Origin: Longilinea sp035560795
GTDB lineage: Bacteria; Chloroflexota; Anaerolineae; Anaerolineales; Anaerolineaceae
Assembly (NCBI GenBank): GCA_035560795.1
Contig: DATMYV010000001.1
Location: 1 to 62,638, forward strand
DNA: 62,638 nt
Direction of reading: 5' to 3'
The notes under the pieces are model-generated. The model did not search any database. It was not told the DNA's origin and saw only the letters and a program-made list of their open reading frames with translations. Shown here in pieces: positions 1 to 8,428 of this stretch (within the stretch, counting starts at the first letter, position 1; each line of letters begins with the position of its first letter). The position numbers and the translations under genes were made by a program.

Positions 1-60
1 GCGGCCAGATCCGCGGGTTTTACCAGGCAGTCTTTGGAAGCGCTCGTGTGACAGTGAAAC

Positions 61-1071
61 TCAACCCTCCACAAGCGTTCCATGCGTCTCCCGTAAACCC
101 ATCAAATCCGGCGAAAAAATCCAGGTCAGAATTCCCAGCGCCACCCCGAACCACAACGTCGCCAAGCGAATCAGAACGGTGGCGGTGGTGGCCAGCGCCG
201 GTTCGATGCCCACCAAAAGCGTCAGCATGCCGGCAATCGAGGCATCGGCGGCACCCAACCCGCCCGGCAGCGCTGAGACTGCGCCGATGACCGTGGCAAA
301 TGCCAGAATGAACACAGCCGTAGCGGCCAATTGAACGCTGGCCGGCAGCCCCAACCCCACCAGAATGAGGTAAAAGCCGATGCCTTCGCCCAACCAGGAG
401 ACCGTTCCCAATCCCACAGCCAGCAGGGTCGGGCCGGGCTGAAAAAGCGTGTAACTGCCCTCATAGAATTCGCGCAACCCGTGTGCAAAGCGGCTGGTAA
501 AGGAAAGATTTTCCATCCAGATCAATATTGCCAGGGCCAGCGGACGAATCTGAGAGATGACAATCACCCCCAGCAGCGCTGCCAGCACAATGGCAAAAGC
601 CGGCCAGTAACCCGGGTAGGCAATGATGCCTGCCACCGAGAGCATCATGACTGCCATACCGTCGCTGATCCGTTCAGCCACCACCACCGAAATGCCGCGT
701 CCTACCGGCACGCCGGTCTTCTGGTTCAGCCATACGCCTTTGAGCACCTCGCCGATTTTTCCCGGCGTCACTGCCAGCGGGAAACCCGCCACAAACAACC
801 TCAAGCTCTCACCCAATGGAAATTTCCGGATGCCAATCTGGCCAAGGTAAAAGTGCCATTTGAAGAAACGCAGCGTGTAGTTCCCCAAAGTCAGCAGCAA
901 TACGAACGGATAAAGCCACCATTGGAAAGTCAGGATGCTATCTTGCACGTGGCGCAAATCGCCCAACAGTGCCAGGCCAACCATAACCAGCACGCCCAGG
1001 ATCAGGCCGGGGATCATCTTCTTGCGGATGGACTGCATGCTGAGAATCTGCGGATTTGTTTCGGAGCGCAT
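61..1071 (-). CDS. Flippase-like / lysylphosphatidylglycerol-synthase-type membrane protein (UPF0104 family)
   Basis: Polytopic inner-membrane protein of about 336 residues that resembles the membrane domain shared by MprF and archaeal AglD-type proteins. Such proteins move or modify lipid-linked molecules, but the substrate here cannot be read from sequence. Visible are a first membrane helix after a short basic N-terminus, a family-like stretch with PGKIGEVLKG, a further conserved VVAERISDG, and a Gly/Ala-rich ALPGGLGAADASIAG segment near the C-terminus. A longer start at 1086 is possible. I prefer the ATG at 1071 because TATAAT lies exactly 12 nt before it on the minus strand, which fits a leaderless transcript. 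It diverges from the amino-acid importer to its right. Family call fairly sure, function open. Confidence 0.75.
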   Translation of the reverse strand: MRSETNPQILSMQSIRKKMIPGLILGVLVMVGLALLGDLRHVQDSILTFQWWLYPFVLLLTLGNYTLRFFKWHFYLGQIGIRKFPLGESLRLFVAGFPLAVTPGKIGEVLKGVWLNQKTGVPVGRGISVVVAERISDGMAVMMLSVAGIIAYPGYWPAFAIVLAALLGVIVISQIRPLALAILIWMENLSFTSRFAHGLREFYEGSYTLFQPGPTLLAVGLGTVSWLGEGIGFYLILVGLGLPASVQLAATAVFILAFATVIGAVSALPGGLGAADASIAGMLTLLVGIEPALATTATVLIRLATLWFGVALGILTWIFSPDLMGLRETHGTLVEG

Positions 1072-1077
1072 AAGTTG

Positions 1078-1083
1078 ATTATA
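1078..1083 (-). promoter_or_regulatory. -10 hexamer for a probable leaderless transcript
   Basis: TATAAT on the minus strand starts 12 nt upstream of the ATG at 1071, so transcription would begin at or next to the A of the start codon. There is no Shine-Dalgarno between them and no clear -35 box. The same geometry is seen at 12744 and 37282. Confidence 0.45.
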
Positions 1084-1155
1084 CATAGATCGTGAGCATA
1101 TTAAAATTACAGCCTTGAAAGCCTGGGAAGTTAAACCTTTACCTCTTCAAGGTCA

Positions 1156-1164
1156 TGCTATAAT
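1156..1164 (+). promoter_or_regulatory. Extended -10 promoter of the amino-acid ABC transporter genes
   Basis: TGCTATAAT is a perfect -10 hexamer preceded by the extended-10 TGN element. No good -35 box is seen 17 nt upstream. It would give a leader of about 95 nt before the substrate-binding protein gene. Confidence 0.5.
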
Positions 1165-1263
1165 AATCGCACTGGTTCCTGGCAGGACGTATGAGCCTGC
1201 TCCGCCCTTTCCGATCCCCATTTTGTCCCAACTCAATAACCTGTTCTCAATTGGAGGAAAGAA

Positions 1264-2010
1264 GTGAAACGCACAACCCTATTCGCACTTTCGATTCTTG
1301 TTATTTTGGCCATGGTGCTCTCCGGTTGCACAACGCCGAAAGCCAAAGTCACCGTCGCAACCGATGCCACATTCCCGCCCTTTGAATATGTGGATGACAC
1401 CACCAAGGAAATGACCGGCTTCGACGTCGAGCTGATCAAACTGATTGCCGATAAAGCCGGCCTCGAAATTTCCATCGAAAACACGCCGTTCGATTCGGTC
1501 ACCGCCGGCATCAGCCAGTGCCAGTTTGATATCGCCATCGCTGCCATTACTATCACCGAAGATCGCCAGAAGGAAATGCTCTTCTCGGAGCCGTACATTA
1601 ATGCAGGCCAGATCGTGGTCATCCGCAAGGATGAAGCCGCGATCAAGAGCTATGCGGACCTGGGCGGCAAGACCGTGGCTGCGCAATTGGGCACCACCGG
1701 CGCCATCGAGGCTGAAAAGATCCCGAATGTTACCTTTAAGCCCTATGACTCCTATGATCTGGCATTCCTGGATCTGCAAAACGGCCAGGTTGATGCTGTG
1801 ATTGCCGATTACCCAACCGCGCTTGGTTTCATTGGCAAAAACCCGGACAAATTGACCACCACGGGCGATGTTTTCACCAATGAATCCTACGGCATCGCCG
1901 TCTGCAAGAATAAGACCGACCTTCTTAATAAAATCAACACCGCCCTCAAGGCTCTCCAGGATGAGGGCAAGGTCAAGGAATTGGAAACGAAGTATCTGGC
2001 TGGCCAGTAA
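1264..2010 (+). CDS. Polar amino-acid ABC transporter, substrate-binding lipoprotein (SBP family 3)
   Basis: Extracytoplasmic amino-acid receptor of an ABC importer, 248 residues. The signal peptide ends in the lipobox LSGC (Cys22), so the mature protein should be lipid-anchored. The body shows the family-3 pattern: a first strand ATDATFPPFEYVD, then GFDVELIKLIADKAG, SVTAGISQCQFDIAIAAITITEDRQKEMLFSEPY, and AAQLGTTGA. Basic or polar amino acids such as Gln, Arg or His are plausible ligands but cannot be chosen from sequence. GGAGG lies just before the ATG. The permease and ATPase genes follow at once, giving a complete SBP-permease-ATPase set. A strong hairpin separates it from the permease. 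Confidence 0.93.
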   Translation: MKRTTLFALSILVILAMVLSGCTTPKAKVTVATDATFPPFEYVDDTTKEMTGFDVELIKLIADKAGLEISIENTPFDSVTAGISQCQFDIAIAAITITEDRQKEMLFSEPYINAGQIVVIRKDEAAIKSYADLGGKTVAAQLGTTGAIEAEKIPNVTFKPYDSYDLAFLDLQNGQVDAVIADYPTALGFIGKNPDKLTTTGDVFTNESYGIAVCKNKTDLLNKINTALKALQDEGKVKELETKYLAGQ

Positions 2011-2024
2011 TCTGATCCATTTTT

Positions 2025-2054
2025 GCCTGCGAGGTTGAACCTGACCTCGCAGGC
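2025..2054 (+). repeat. Intercistronic hairpin between binding-protein and permease genes
   Basis: A perfect 11-bp stem (GCCTGCGAGGT / ACCTCGCAGGC) with an 8-nt loop lies in the 93-nt gap after the binding-protein gene. It has no T-tract, so it is not a classic terminator. In other ABC operons such structures protect the 3' end of the binding-protein message so that the receptor is made in excess; that role is inferred here. Confidence 0.6.
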
Positions 2055-2103
2055 TTACCCAATCTTGAACAAATAAAAAAGTCTTTTCTCTCAAGGAAGG
2101 CTC

Positions 2104-2931
2104 ATGAATTCATCCTCCCTACCTGCACCCTCCACCAAATCTCTTTCAAAATCCGATAAATCGGAAAAGAAGAGCCGGATCGACCCATGGTGGGGGTTGG
2201 TTGCGCTTGTTGTGGGTTTGATTGCGCTTTTATATTTCGGTTCGCCTGATCCCTATCAAAAAATGCTGCCCTTCCTGAAGGACGGCATATGGATCACGGT
2301 CAAGATCACGCTGGTCTCTTTTTTGCTAGTGGTCGTGCTGGGGTTGGGGGTCGGCCTGGCTCGGCTTTCCAAAAACACGATTATTCGCGGAATTGCCACC
2401 GTCTATGTCGAAGTGATCCGCGGTATTCCAATGATGGTGCAGATCATTTTCTGGTATTTTGCGCTGCCCGCCATTGTGCAGCAATTAGGTGTTTCGTTAA
2501 AAAGTGATGCCTTAATGAATTTTCGCCCGGACGGCACAACCATGGCCATTTTTGGCCTGACCTTCGGTTACGCCGCCTATATGAGCGAGGTGTACCGTTC
2601 TGGCATTCAAAGCATCTCGCGCGGTCAGATGGAAGCAGCCCGCAGCCTTGGCATGACCTATTTCCAGGCCATGCGGTATGTGATCCTGCCCCAGGCCGTC
2701 CGCGTCATCCTGCCGCCATTGGGTAATGAGTTCATCACCTTGCTTAAAGATACCGCCCTGGTCAGTGCGGTGGCAGTTCCCGATTTGACCCGCCGCGGGA
2801 GGGAATTTCAAGCTTCAACATTTATCATCATCGAAACATGGGTGATGGTTGCTCTGATCTACCTGACGATGACCTTGCTGGCTACCCGCCTGGTCAGTTG
2901 GGTTGAAAAACGCTCAAAGTACGAAAGGTAA
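2104..2931 (+). CDS. Amino-acid ABC transporter permease (HisM/GlnP type)
   Basis: Inner-membrane channel subunit of the importer, 275 residues. A long charged cytoplasmic N-terminus (about 35 residues rich in Ser/Lys) precedes the first membrane helix. The HEAT-type motif VEVIRGIPMMVQI and the ATPase-coupling EAA loop are both visible; the loop reads GQMEAARSLGMTYFQAMRYVILPQAVRVILPP with the conserved G-LPQA pattern. It is likely a homodimer, since only one permease gene is present. It stops 2 nt before the ATPase gene, so the two are probably translationally coupled. Confidence 0.93.
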   Translation: MNSSSLPAPSTKSLSKSDKSEKKSRIDPWWGLVALVVGLIALLYFGSPDPYQKMLPFLKDGIWITVKITLVSFLLVVVLGLGVGLARLSKNTIIRGIATVYVEVIRGIPMMVQIIFWYFALPAIVQQLGVSLKSDALMNFRPDGTTMAIFGLTFGYAAYMSEVYRSGIQSISRGQMEAARSLGMTYFQAMRYVILPQAVRVILPPLGNEFITLLKDTALVSAVAVPDLTRRGREFQASTFIIIETWVMVALIYLTMTLLATRLVSWVEKRSKYER

Positions 2932-2933
2932 TC

Positions 2934-3662
2934 ATGGAACCGATCATCCGCATTCAAAACGTTCATAAATGGTTCGGATCGGTCCATGCCCTGATGGGCA
3001 TCAACCTTGAGATCCTCAAAGGCCAGGTTGTTGTGGTCATCGGTCCTTCCGGTTCTGGAAAATCCACCCTGCTGCGCTGCATCAACCGCCTGGAGGAATT
3101 CGACGAAGGCATGATTGTTGTCGATGGGATTCCGCTGGACACCGCCAAGAATATTAACGCGGTGCGCACCGAAGTCGGCATGGTTTTTCAATCCTTCAAC
3201 CTGTTTCCCCACCTGACTGTCTTTGACAATCTTCTCCTGGCACAAAAAGTAGTACGAAAACGCGGCACAAATGAAAGTGAAAACAAAGCCCGCATGTTGT
3301 TGGAGAAGGTCGGCATCCCTGATAAAGCCAGTTATTATCCTTTGCAGCTTTCCGGCGGTCAGCAGCAGCGTGTTGCTATCGCTCGCGCCCTGGCAATGGA
3401 TCCCAAGATCATGCTATTCGACGAACCAACCAGCGCGTTGGACCCGGAAATGATCCAGGAAGTACTTGACGTGATGCTGGCACTTGCCCAGGATGGCATG
3501 ACCATGGTGGTCGTTTCGCATGAAATGGGCTTTGCCCGCGCCGCTGCAAATCGCGCCATTCTGATGGACGGCGGTCAAATCATTGAGGAAGCACCGCCGG
3601 ACATTCTCTTCACAAACCCAAAACAGGAACGCACCAAAGCCTTCCTCTCAAAAATCCTGTAA
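2934..3662 (+). CDS. glnQ: Amino-acid ABC transporter ATP-binding protein (GlnQ type)
   Basis: Cytoplasmic ATPase of the importer, 242 residues, the usual family length. Walker A is GPSGSGKST (residues 37-45), the Q-loop is VFQSFNLFPH, the ABC signature is LSGGQQQR (139-146), Walker B is IMLFDEP (159-165), followed by the D-loop SALD and the switch His in VVVSHEMGFA. All catalytic elements are intact. It is the last gene of the SBP-permease-ATPase set and is followed by a strong terminator. The symbol is used in the generic sense: polar amino-acid importer ATPase; glutamine specificity is not shown. Confidence 0.93.
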   Translation: MEPIIRIQNVHKWFGSVHALMGINLEILKGQVVVVIGPSGSGKSTLLRCINRLEEFDEGMIVVDGIPLDTAKNINAVRTEVGMVFQSFNLFPHLTVFDNLLLAQKVVRKRGTNESENKARMLLEKVGIPDKASYYPLQLSGGQQQRVAIARALAMDPKIMLFDEPTSALDPEMIQEVLDVMLALAQDGMTMVVVSHEMGFARAAANRAILMDGGQIIEEAPPDILFTNPKQERTKAFLSKIL

Positions 3663-3671
3663 TTTCCCAAT

Positions 3672-3695
3672 AAGGCGGCCTGGTGGCCGCCTTTT
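3672..3695 (+). terminator. Intrinsic terminator of the amino-acid ABC operon
   Basis: AAGGCGGCC / GGCCGCCTT stem with a TGGT loop followed by a T run, 10 nt after the ATPase stop codon. Confidence 0.85.
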
Positions 3696-3712
3696 ATGTA
3701 ATGTGCTTGGGG

Positions 3713-3718
3713 TATAAT
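3713..3718 (+). promoter_or_regulatory. -10 element upstream of the large surface protein
   Basis: Perfect TATAAT about 50 nt before the ATG at 3766, just downstream of the ABC terminator. No convincing -35 was found. Confidence 0.4.
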
Positions 3719-3765
3719 CTTTTTATCAATCATGTGCACCCTGTAAATCCGTTTGGGAGGTTTGC

Positions 3766-6504
3766 ATGAAACGGCTGGTCCCCGGACTGGTGCTAATTCT
3801 TGCTCTTATTGCGATCATCCTCATCGTTCAGCCAAGTTTCTCTCAGGCTAACCCTGGCAGCGCGTTAATTCTCTCCAACCCGGTGGTTTGTCCCAGCAGT
3901 GGATGCGCGGCAGGGCAGCGTTTGAACATCCAATCCAGTTTTGATCTTGGTTCCTTCGAACCAGGCACAACGCCGAATGTCCAGTTTTGCGTTTATACAC
4001 CCGTCGCCTGGTCAGCTTCTCAATTCCGGGTCGATCCGCGCGGCGGCGTTACCAATTCGGTCTATACGCCGTCCATCACCTATTGTACAGAAACCGCCCC
4101 TGCCAACTATACCCTTTTGGGCGGCGCGTATGCCAGCCTGGCCAGTTCCACCTTTGGCGATTCGCTCGGGTTCGCCTTCCGCATTGGCGACACTGCCATT
4201 GCCTCGGGCTCGGTGCTGATGCGGGTCATGGAACAATCCAGTGGAAATTGGACCCGCACCCAACAATCATTCCTGGCTGTTCCAGTTGTTCCAACAGCAG
4301 CAACTGTTTTTGTGGCCAATGATTCGGCCACCTGTTCGATCAACTCGCCCTGTTACATCAACAGCGGCGATGATCTCTCCTCTGGCCTGGGTACGGCGCT
4401 TAAAGATGCCATCGATGCCCGGGCCGGCAACCCGCAAGGCAGCATCGTTCTCCTGGGAAATTATGCCATCAAGAGCCAGACTGTTCTGGTCGACGAACCT
4501 GTCACAATTTCCGGTTTGAATGACGCCAGTTTGACATACTATGGGCAGGTTTGCAGCCAGCCGATGCTGCGAATTACCGCTGGCGCTACGCTGCGCAGCC
4601 TGAACATTAATGACGGCAGTTGCGCCACCCCCGGCCGTGACCTGGTTGCCGTTGACAGCGCTACGAACGTCACAATTGAATCCAATGATCTGGTTAGTGG
4701 TGCCAATGCGATCACAGCCACCGATAATGCCGGCAATTTACTGCTGCGTTTCAATCAGATCCGGAATAACACCGGATATGCCGTTCAGTTGGCCGCTGGC
4801 AGCTCAACAGGCCGCCTGGAAGCCCTGGCAAATAATTTCTACGGTAACCGCAGCGGCGCGCAGGTGGAATGCAATCAAAAGGGCCGCGTCGATCACAACT
4901 TTTGGGGAGGCGACAACGTGGCCGCCTCGAATTGTACCTTCACCAACGGAAAACGTCTGGGAGCCGCTGTCCAATTACGGCCCACCGCACCGGGCGTACA
5001 GGCAGGCGAATTTCTGGTTGCCTCCGCGCTTAGCAGCGCATTCGACGGCCAAATCTCCTACCAACATGCCGCCGACGGGACGGATTTTAGCCTGTATATT
5101 CTCAATCACGGCTACACCAGTCCTGATTCCATTCCCTTCACCAGCGGATCATCAGCCTTGACGGCTTGCTCCAATTACTGGGATGTTTTTTTGCCGGACG
5201 GGACTGCACCGAATTCAACCCTCGGCCTGTATTTCAAGTACAACCTGAATTCCGGCTGCACAGCCACGATTGAATCGACCGCTTATTGCGGTCAGACCGA
5301 TCAAGCCTTGCTGCCGCTCTACTGGTATGATCCGGCTGCCAACTTGACCAATGGCTGGTCCACCACGGGTAAATCGCTCGGTGGTAATGCCGGGCAGGAT
5401 ACGGTTTGTTTACCCGACAGTGATGAAATTCGCGTGAGCATTGACTCCACTGGTCGTCCAAACCTGGCCGACGATTTGCGTTTCCTCCCCTTTGTGGTTG
5501 GCGTTCCCCTGCAAAATTCAGCCATCATGCTCACCAATTTCACCAATCAATCCAGCGATTCACAAATCCTGCTGAATTGGACGACATCCAGCGAATATAA
5601 CGTGCAATCTTTCTACGTTCAACGTGATCTGGTCGGCGGCAGTGGTTTTCAGCGGATCTCGAACGCCATTGCCAGTCAGGGTACTCCACAAACCGGGGCT
5701 TCCTATTCGTATCTGGACACCGGTCTGGCCAACGGCACCACTTACCGTTACCGCCTCGAAATCATCACTATCAACCAGCAATCCATTTTTTCGGGCGAAT
5801 TGCTGGCCACGGCTGGCGTGCCAACCCCCACGCCCACCCCCACTTCCACGACTACTGCTACAGGAACGATCACAACTACCACGACGATTACGCTGACCCC
5901 CACGATTACCAGAACAATCACTCCAACCCGTACCCCCACGCGTACTCGCACACCGATACAATCCGTGCCAACCTGGACGCGAACTCCCCGGCCATCCACG
6001 TTCCGTACCAACACTCCCGTTCCAACCCGGACCGCCAATTCGTTGACCCGGACGGCCATCGCCCGAACCTCCGCTGCGGGCGGTACACAGTCTACGCCTC
6101 CTGGTACGGCCTATCCTGGGCCTGAAACAAACCCAACCCAGAGCGCCAACCCGACCAGCCAATATCCATATCCCGGTGAAATTGATCTCACTGGCACCGT
6201 AACCCTGGATGAAACCAACGCAACGGTTGGCACCACAACCTCCACGCCGCGTTCTTTCCGCACCAGCACCCCAACCGAAACTGTCACACCAGAAGCAGAG
6301 GCTGAATCCGGATCTTCACCGCGTGGACCCTGGCTGCCTCTATTGATCATTCTTTCCGGCCTTTCAGCCGTCGTCGGCGTGTTATGGTATTTATGGAGTC
6401 GGGGAATTGTCCAATTGCCATTTTTACCAGGCAATAAAAACAACGACAACCTGGATTCCCAGGAAAGCGGACCGAACAATCCTCCGCCTGACGGGCCAGA
6501 ATAA
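3766..6504 (+). CDS. Large cell-surface protein with beta-helix-like region, Fn3-like domain, Thr/Pro stalk and C-terminal membrane anchor
   Basis: Secreted, membrane-anchored protein of 912 residues with no recognised enzyme motif. An N-terminal signal (MKRLVPGLVLILALIAIIL) leads into an adhesin-like body. Around residues 230-400 short Asn/Gly-rich repeats such as NVTIESNDLV and LLRFNQIRNNTGYAVQL look like a parallel beta-helix (NosD-like). A region near 585-680 resembles fibronectin type III (ILLNWTTSSEYNV ... YLDTGLANGTTYRYRLEI). A Thr/Pro stalk of roughly 100 residues follows, then YPxP motifs, a membrane helix (LPLLIILSGLSAVVGVLWYLW) and a short acidic/Asn-rich tail. A preceding GGGAGG supports the start. 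Its role in attachment or as surface structure is inferred only. Confidence 0.75.
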   Translation: MKRLVPGLVLILALIAIILIVQPSFSQANPGSALILSNPVVCPSSGCAAGQRLNIQSSFDLGSFEPGTTPNVQFCVYTPVAWSASQFRVDPRGGVTNSVYTPSITYCTETAPANYTLLGGAYASLASSTFGDSLGFAFRIGDTAIASGSVLMRVMEQSSGNWTRTQQSFLAVPVVPTAATVFVANDSATCSINSPCYINSGDDLSSGLGTALKDAIDARAGNPQGSIVLLGNYAIKSQTVLVDEPVTISGLNDASLTYYGQVCSQPMLRITAGATLRSLNINDGSCATPGRDLVAVDSATNVTIESNDLVSGANAITATDNAGNLLLRFNQIRNNTGYAVQLAAGSSTGRLEALANNFYGNRSGAQVECNQKGRVDHNFWGGDNVAASNCTFTNGKRLGAAVQLRPTAPGVQAGEFLVASALSSAFDGQISYQHAADGTDFSLYILNHGYTSPDSIPFTSGSSALTACSNYWDVFLPDGTAPNSTLGLYFKYNLNSGCTATIESTAYCGQTDQALLPLYWYDPAANLTNGWSTTGKSLGGNAGQDTVCLPDSDEIRVSIDSTGRPNLADDLRFLPFVVGVPLQNSAIMLTNFTNQSSDSQILLNWTTSSEYNVQSFYVQRDLVGGSGFQRISNAIASQGTPQTGASYSYLDTGLANGTTYRYRLEIITINQQSIFSGELLATAGVPTPTPTPTSTTTATGTITTTTTITLTPTITRTITPTRTPTRTRTPIQSVPTWTRTPRPSTFRTNTPVPTRTANSLTRTAIARTSAAGGTQSTPPGTAYPGPETNPTQSANPTSQYPYPGEIDLTGTVTLDETNATVGTTTSTPRSFRTSTPTETVTPEAEAESGSSPRGPWLPLLIILSGLSAVVGVLWYLWSRGIVQLPFLPGNKNNDNLDSQESGPNNPPPDGPE

Positions 6505-6530
6505 AATTCCTTTTTACTCATCTTGGATAA

Positions 6531-6559
6531 TCGACCGGTGTGCAAATCGGTCGATTTTT
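6531..6559 (+). terminator. Intrinsic terminator after the surface-protein gene
   Basis: TCGACCG / CGGTCGA stem with a 10-nt loop followed by TTTTT, 27 nt after the stop codon. Confidence 0.8.
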
Positions 6560-6612
6560 GCCTGCCTGGTGCTCATCCTAAGGCGGTCGGCTTTGGTCAT
6601 GCTAACTATTTT

Positions 6613-6641
6613 TTGACATTTCGAAATATTTATGCTATTCT
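6613..6641 (+). promoter_or_regulatory. Sigma70-type promoter of the MBL-fold gene
   Basis: TTGACA (6613-6618), a 17-nt spacer and TATTCT (6636-6641): a near-consensus housekeeping promoter about 55 nt upstream of the ATG at 6697. Confidence 0.75.
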
Positions 6642-6696
6642 ACGCTCTTAGGTTTTACTTTTAATTTAATAATTCTCGCCAATTTGGAAGGCGCGT

Positions 6697-7590
6697 ATGC
6701 AACGCGAACGCATCTCTGAGAACGTCTACTGGTTTCAATCAGAAATTTATGCACAAGTAACGGCCGGCGCGATCACCGGACCGCAATGGGCAATTGTCAT
6801 CGACACGCTGGCCTTGCCGGAAGAAACCCTGGCGATGCGTCAATTTATCGAAGAGCAACTGGGCGTTCCGGTCCGTTACGTGATTAATACGCATTATCAT
6901 GCCGATCATTCCGGCGGGAATTGCTTTTTTCCCGGCGCAACGATTGTCGGCAATGAACTGTGCCGCGAGTTAATACTCACCAAAGGCCAGACTGCACTTG
7001 AAGCAGCCAGAAAATTGAATCCAATTTTCAAGCAAATCAAGATTATCGCACCGCAAATTACTTTCCGCGATGGATCGCTCTCGCTGCGCGTCGGCAAAAA
7101 AAACCTGGTCCTTTTTTCGACACCCGGCCACAGCGCGGACGGCATTTCCATCCTGGTTGAAGAAGACCGGGTGCTTTTTGCCGGTGATGCCTTTTTGCCG
7201 CTGCCCTACATAATTGATGGCGATTTTGACACAATGAACAATACCATCAAGAAAATCGGCAAGCTGGGACTGGAAAATATTGTCCAGGGACATGGCGACA
7301 TCGTCCTGCGTGGTGAAATTGACGAAGCCGTCAAAGAAAATCTAAATTACCTTTCAGCCCTGCGAAAGGCTGTGCGTTCCGCTGCCCGGCGGCGCAATCC
7401 GCAGGATGCCTTACTCGCAATTGACATCGAATCTTGCGGTAAAAGCCGGGTTTATCTCGGCGGCCTTGCAGAAGATCTGCATCGCCGCAACGTTCGCTTT
7501 CTTTACCATCAGATTCTGGCAGAGGAATCAGCCGAATCCACAAAAGAACTTGTCCATTCTGAAGAAGAGCCTGAAGAAGCGGAAGAATAG
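6697..7590 (+). CDS. Metallo-beta-lactamase-fold hydrolase
   Basis: Probable zinc-dependent hydrolase of 297 residues. The metal-binding motif HYHADH is at residues 66-71, with the later ligands expected in STPGHSADG and in FAGDAFLP, and GHGDIVLR near the domain end. No signal peptide is seen, so it should be cytoplasmic. The acidic C-terminal tail (EESAESTKELVHSEEEPEEAEE) is not part of the fold. Substrate is unknown: the superfamily includes glyoxalase II, lactonases and sulfur dioxygenases, and none can be assigned. It has its own promoter and ends at a hairpin facing plsY, so it is probably monocistronic. Confidence 0.85.
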   Translation: MQRERISENVYWFQSEIYAQVTAGAITGPQWAIVIDTLALPEETLAMRQFIEEQLGVPVRYVINTHYHADHSGGNCFFPGATIVGNELCRELILTKGQTALEAARKLNPIFKQIKIIAPQITFRDGSLSLRVGKKNLVLFSTPGHSADGISILVEEDRVLFAGDAFLPLPYIIDGDFDTMNNTIKKIGKLGLENIVQGHGDIVLRGEIDEAVKENLNYLSALRKAVRSAARRRNPQDALLAIDIESCGKSRVYLGGLAEDLHRRNVRFLYHQILAEESAESTKELVHSEEEPEEAEE

Positions 7591-7612
7591 TCATTTTCAT
7601 GCAATATACCAC

Positions 7613-7639
7613 AACGGCGGAGTCAATGACTCCGCCGTT
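7613..7639. terminator. Hairpin between convergent genes
   Basis: Perfect 12-bp stem AACGGCGGAGTC / GACTCCGCCGTT with a 3-nt loop, between the MBL-fold gene and plsY. The T-tract is weak on both strands, so its role as a bidirectional terminator is likely but not certain. Confidence 0.65.
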
Positions 7640-7659
7640 TGATTTGCATGAATGAGTTT

Positions 7660-8367
7660 TTACGGCTGCTTGCTTTGCGGTCCATGCGGCGGAGTGGATT
7701 GCTTCGCGGCTGCCCGTTTGCGCCATAAGGCGCGCAGCCCAACCGCCCGTTCATTACCATCGCGCAGCCGCTGGATATTGGGGCGCAACGCCCACAATAC
7801 CACGCCGATCGCGAGTACACCGTAGAGAACATGCACCCACTCTCCGCCAAAAAAAGCTGCCTGCACTATAGAAATCAACATCGCCAGCACAGCAATGCTG
7901 ATGGTAGTGACGGATGCGTAGCCGATCAGCAAATAGGCCAGGGCTGCCAATGGCAAAATTAAAATCATGACCGGTCCACCGATTGCAATTGCACCACCCA
8001 GGCAAGGCGCTCCGCCGGCTCCGCCGCGTAATTGCAATTGACCGTGAGTGCCCCGTTCGATCAAGAAAACAGAATAATTATGTCCAAGGATGGCCAACAA
8101 AGCAGCGGCCACCTTGACCCATTCATTTCCAGGGGCCAACCAGCCCACAATCCAATAGGTTGAGAAACCCTTCAACACATCCAGACCTGCAGTAAATAAT
8201 CCAGCCAAAAAACCGGCAGCGCGCATGGCATTTGTTCCGCCAGTACGTCCGCTTGCCACCTTCCGGATATCTTTGCCGCTGGCAATTTTTACAACCAACC
8301 ACCCAAAGGGAATTGCGCCAACCAGGTAAGAGAGGAGCAGCGCCAGCCCCAGATTCCAAATTGACAT
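7660..8367 (-). CDS. plsY: Glycerol-3-phosphate acyltransferase, PlsY family (divergent motif 2)
   Basis: Integral membrane enzyme expected to acylate glycerol-3-phosphate from acyl-phosphate, the first step of phospholipid synthesis. Length 235. The N-terminus reads SYLVGAIPFGWLV and motif 1 is recognisable as GRTGGTNAMRAAG, followed by LDVLKG. Motif 2 begins as usual with GHNYSVFL, but the expected GGKGVAT is replaced by RGGAGGAP, so the conserved lysine is missing. The C-terminal 40 residues are basic and extend past the usual end. It is the distal gene of a leftward group behind the JAMM and membrane-protein genes. Family call is good; full activity is uncertain because of the motif change. 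Confidence 0.78.
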   Translation of the reverse strand: MSIWNLGLALLLSYLVGAIPFGWLVVKIASGKDIRKVASGRTGGTNAMRAAGFLAGLFTAGLDVLKGFSTYWIVGWLAPGNEWVKVAAALLAILGHNYSVFLIERGTHGQLQLRGGAGGAPCLGGAIAIGGPVMILILPLAALAYLLIGYASVTTISIAVLAMLISIVQAAFFGGEWVHVLYGVLAIGVVLWALRPNIQRLRDGNERAVGLRALWRKRAAAKQSTPPHGPQSKQP

Positions 8368-8428
8368 GAGTTGTTATTTCTCCAGTGTCTTAAGCATAAC
8401 CCTTTTCGAGTAAAAAGGGTGCCAGGTA

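Noticed and set aside
1..60. Part of a gene at the left edge
   Set aside because: No frame with recognisable protein sequence could be followed in 60 nt.
5560..6162. Gly/Arg-rich leftward frames of up to 200 residues
   Set aside because: Reverse-strand shadow of the Thr/Pro stalk of the surface protein; repetitive codons keep several frames open.
8399..8420. Terminator after the JAMM gene
   Set aside because: ACCCTTTT/AAAAGGGT can pair but the stem is mostly A-T and no T run follows on the minus strand.
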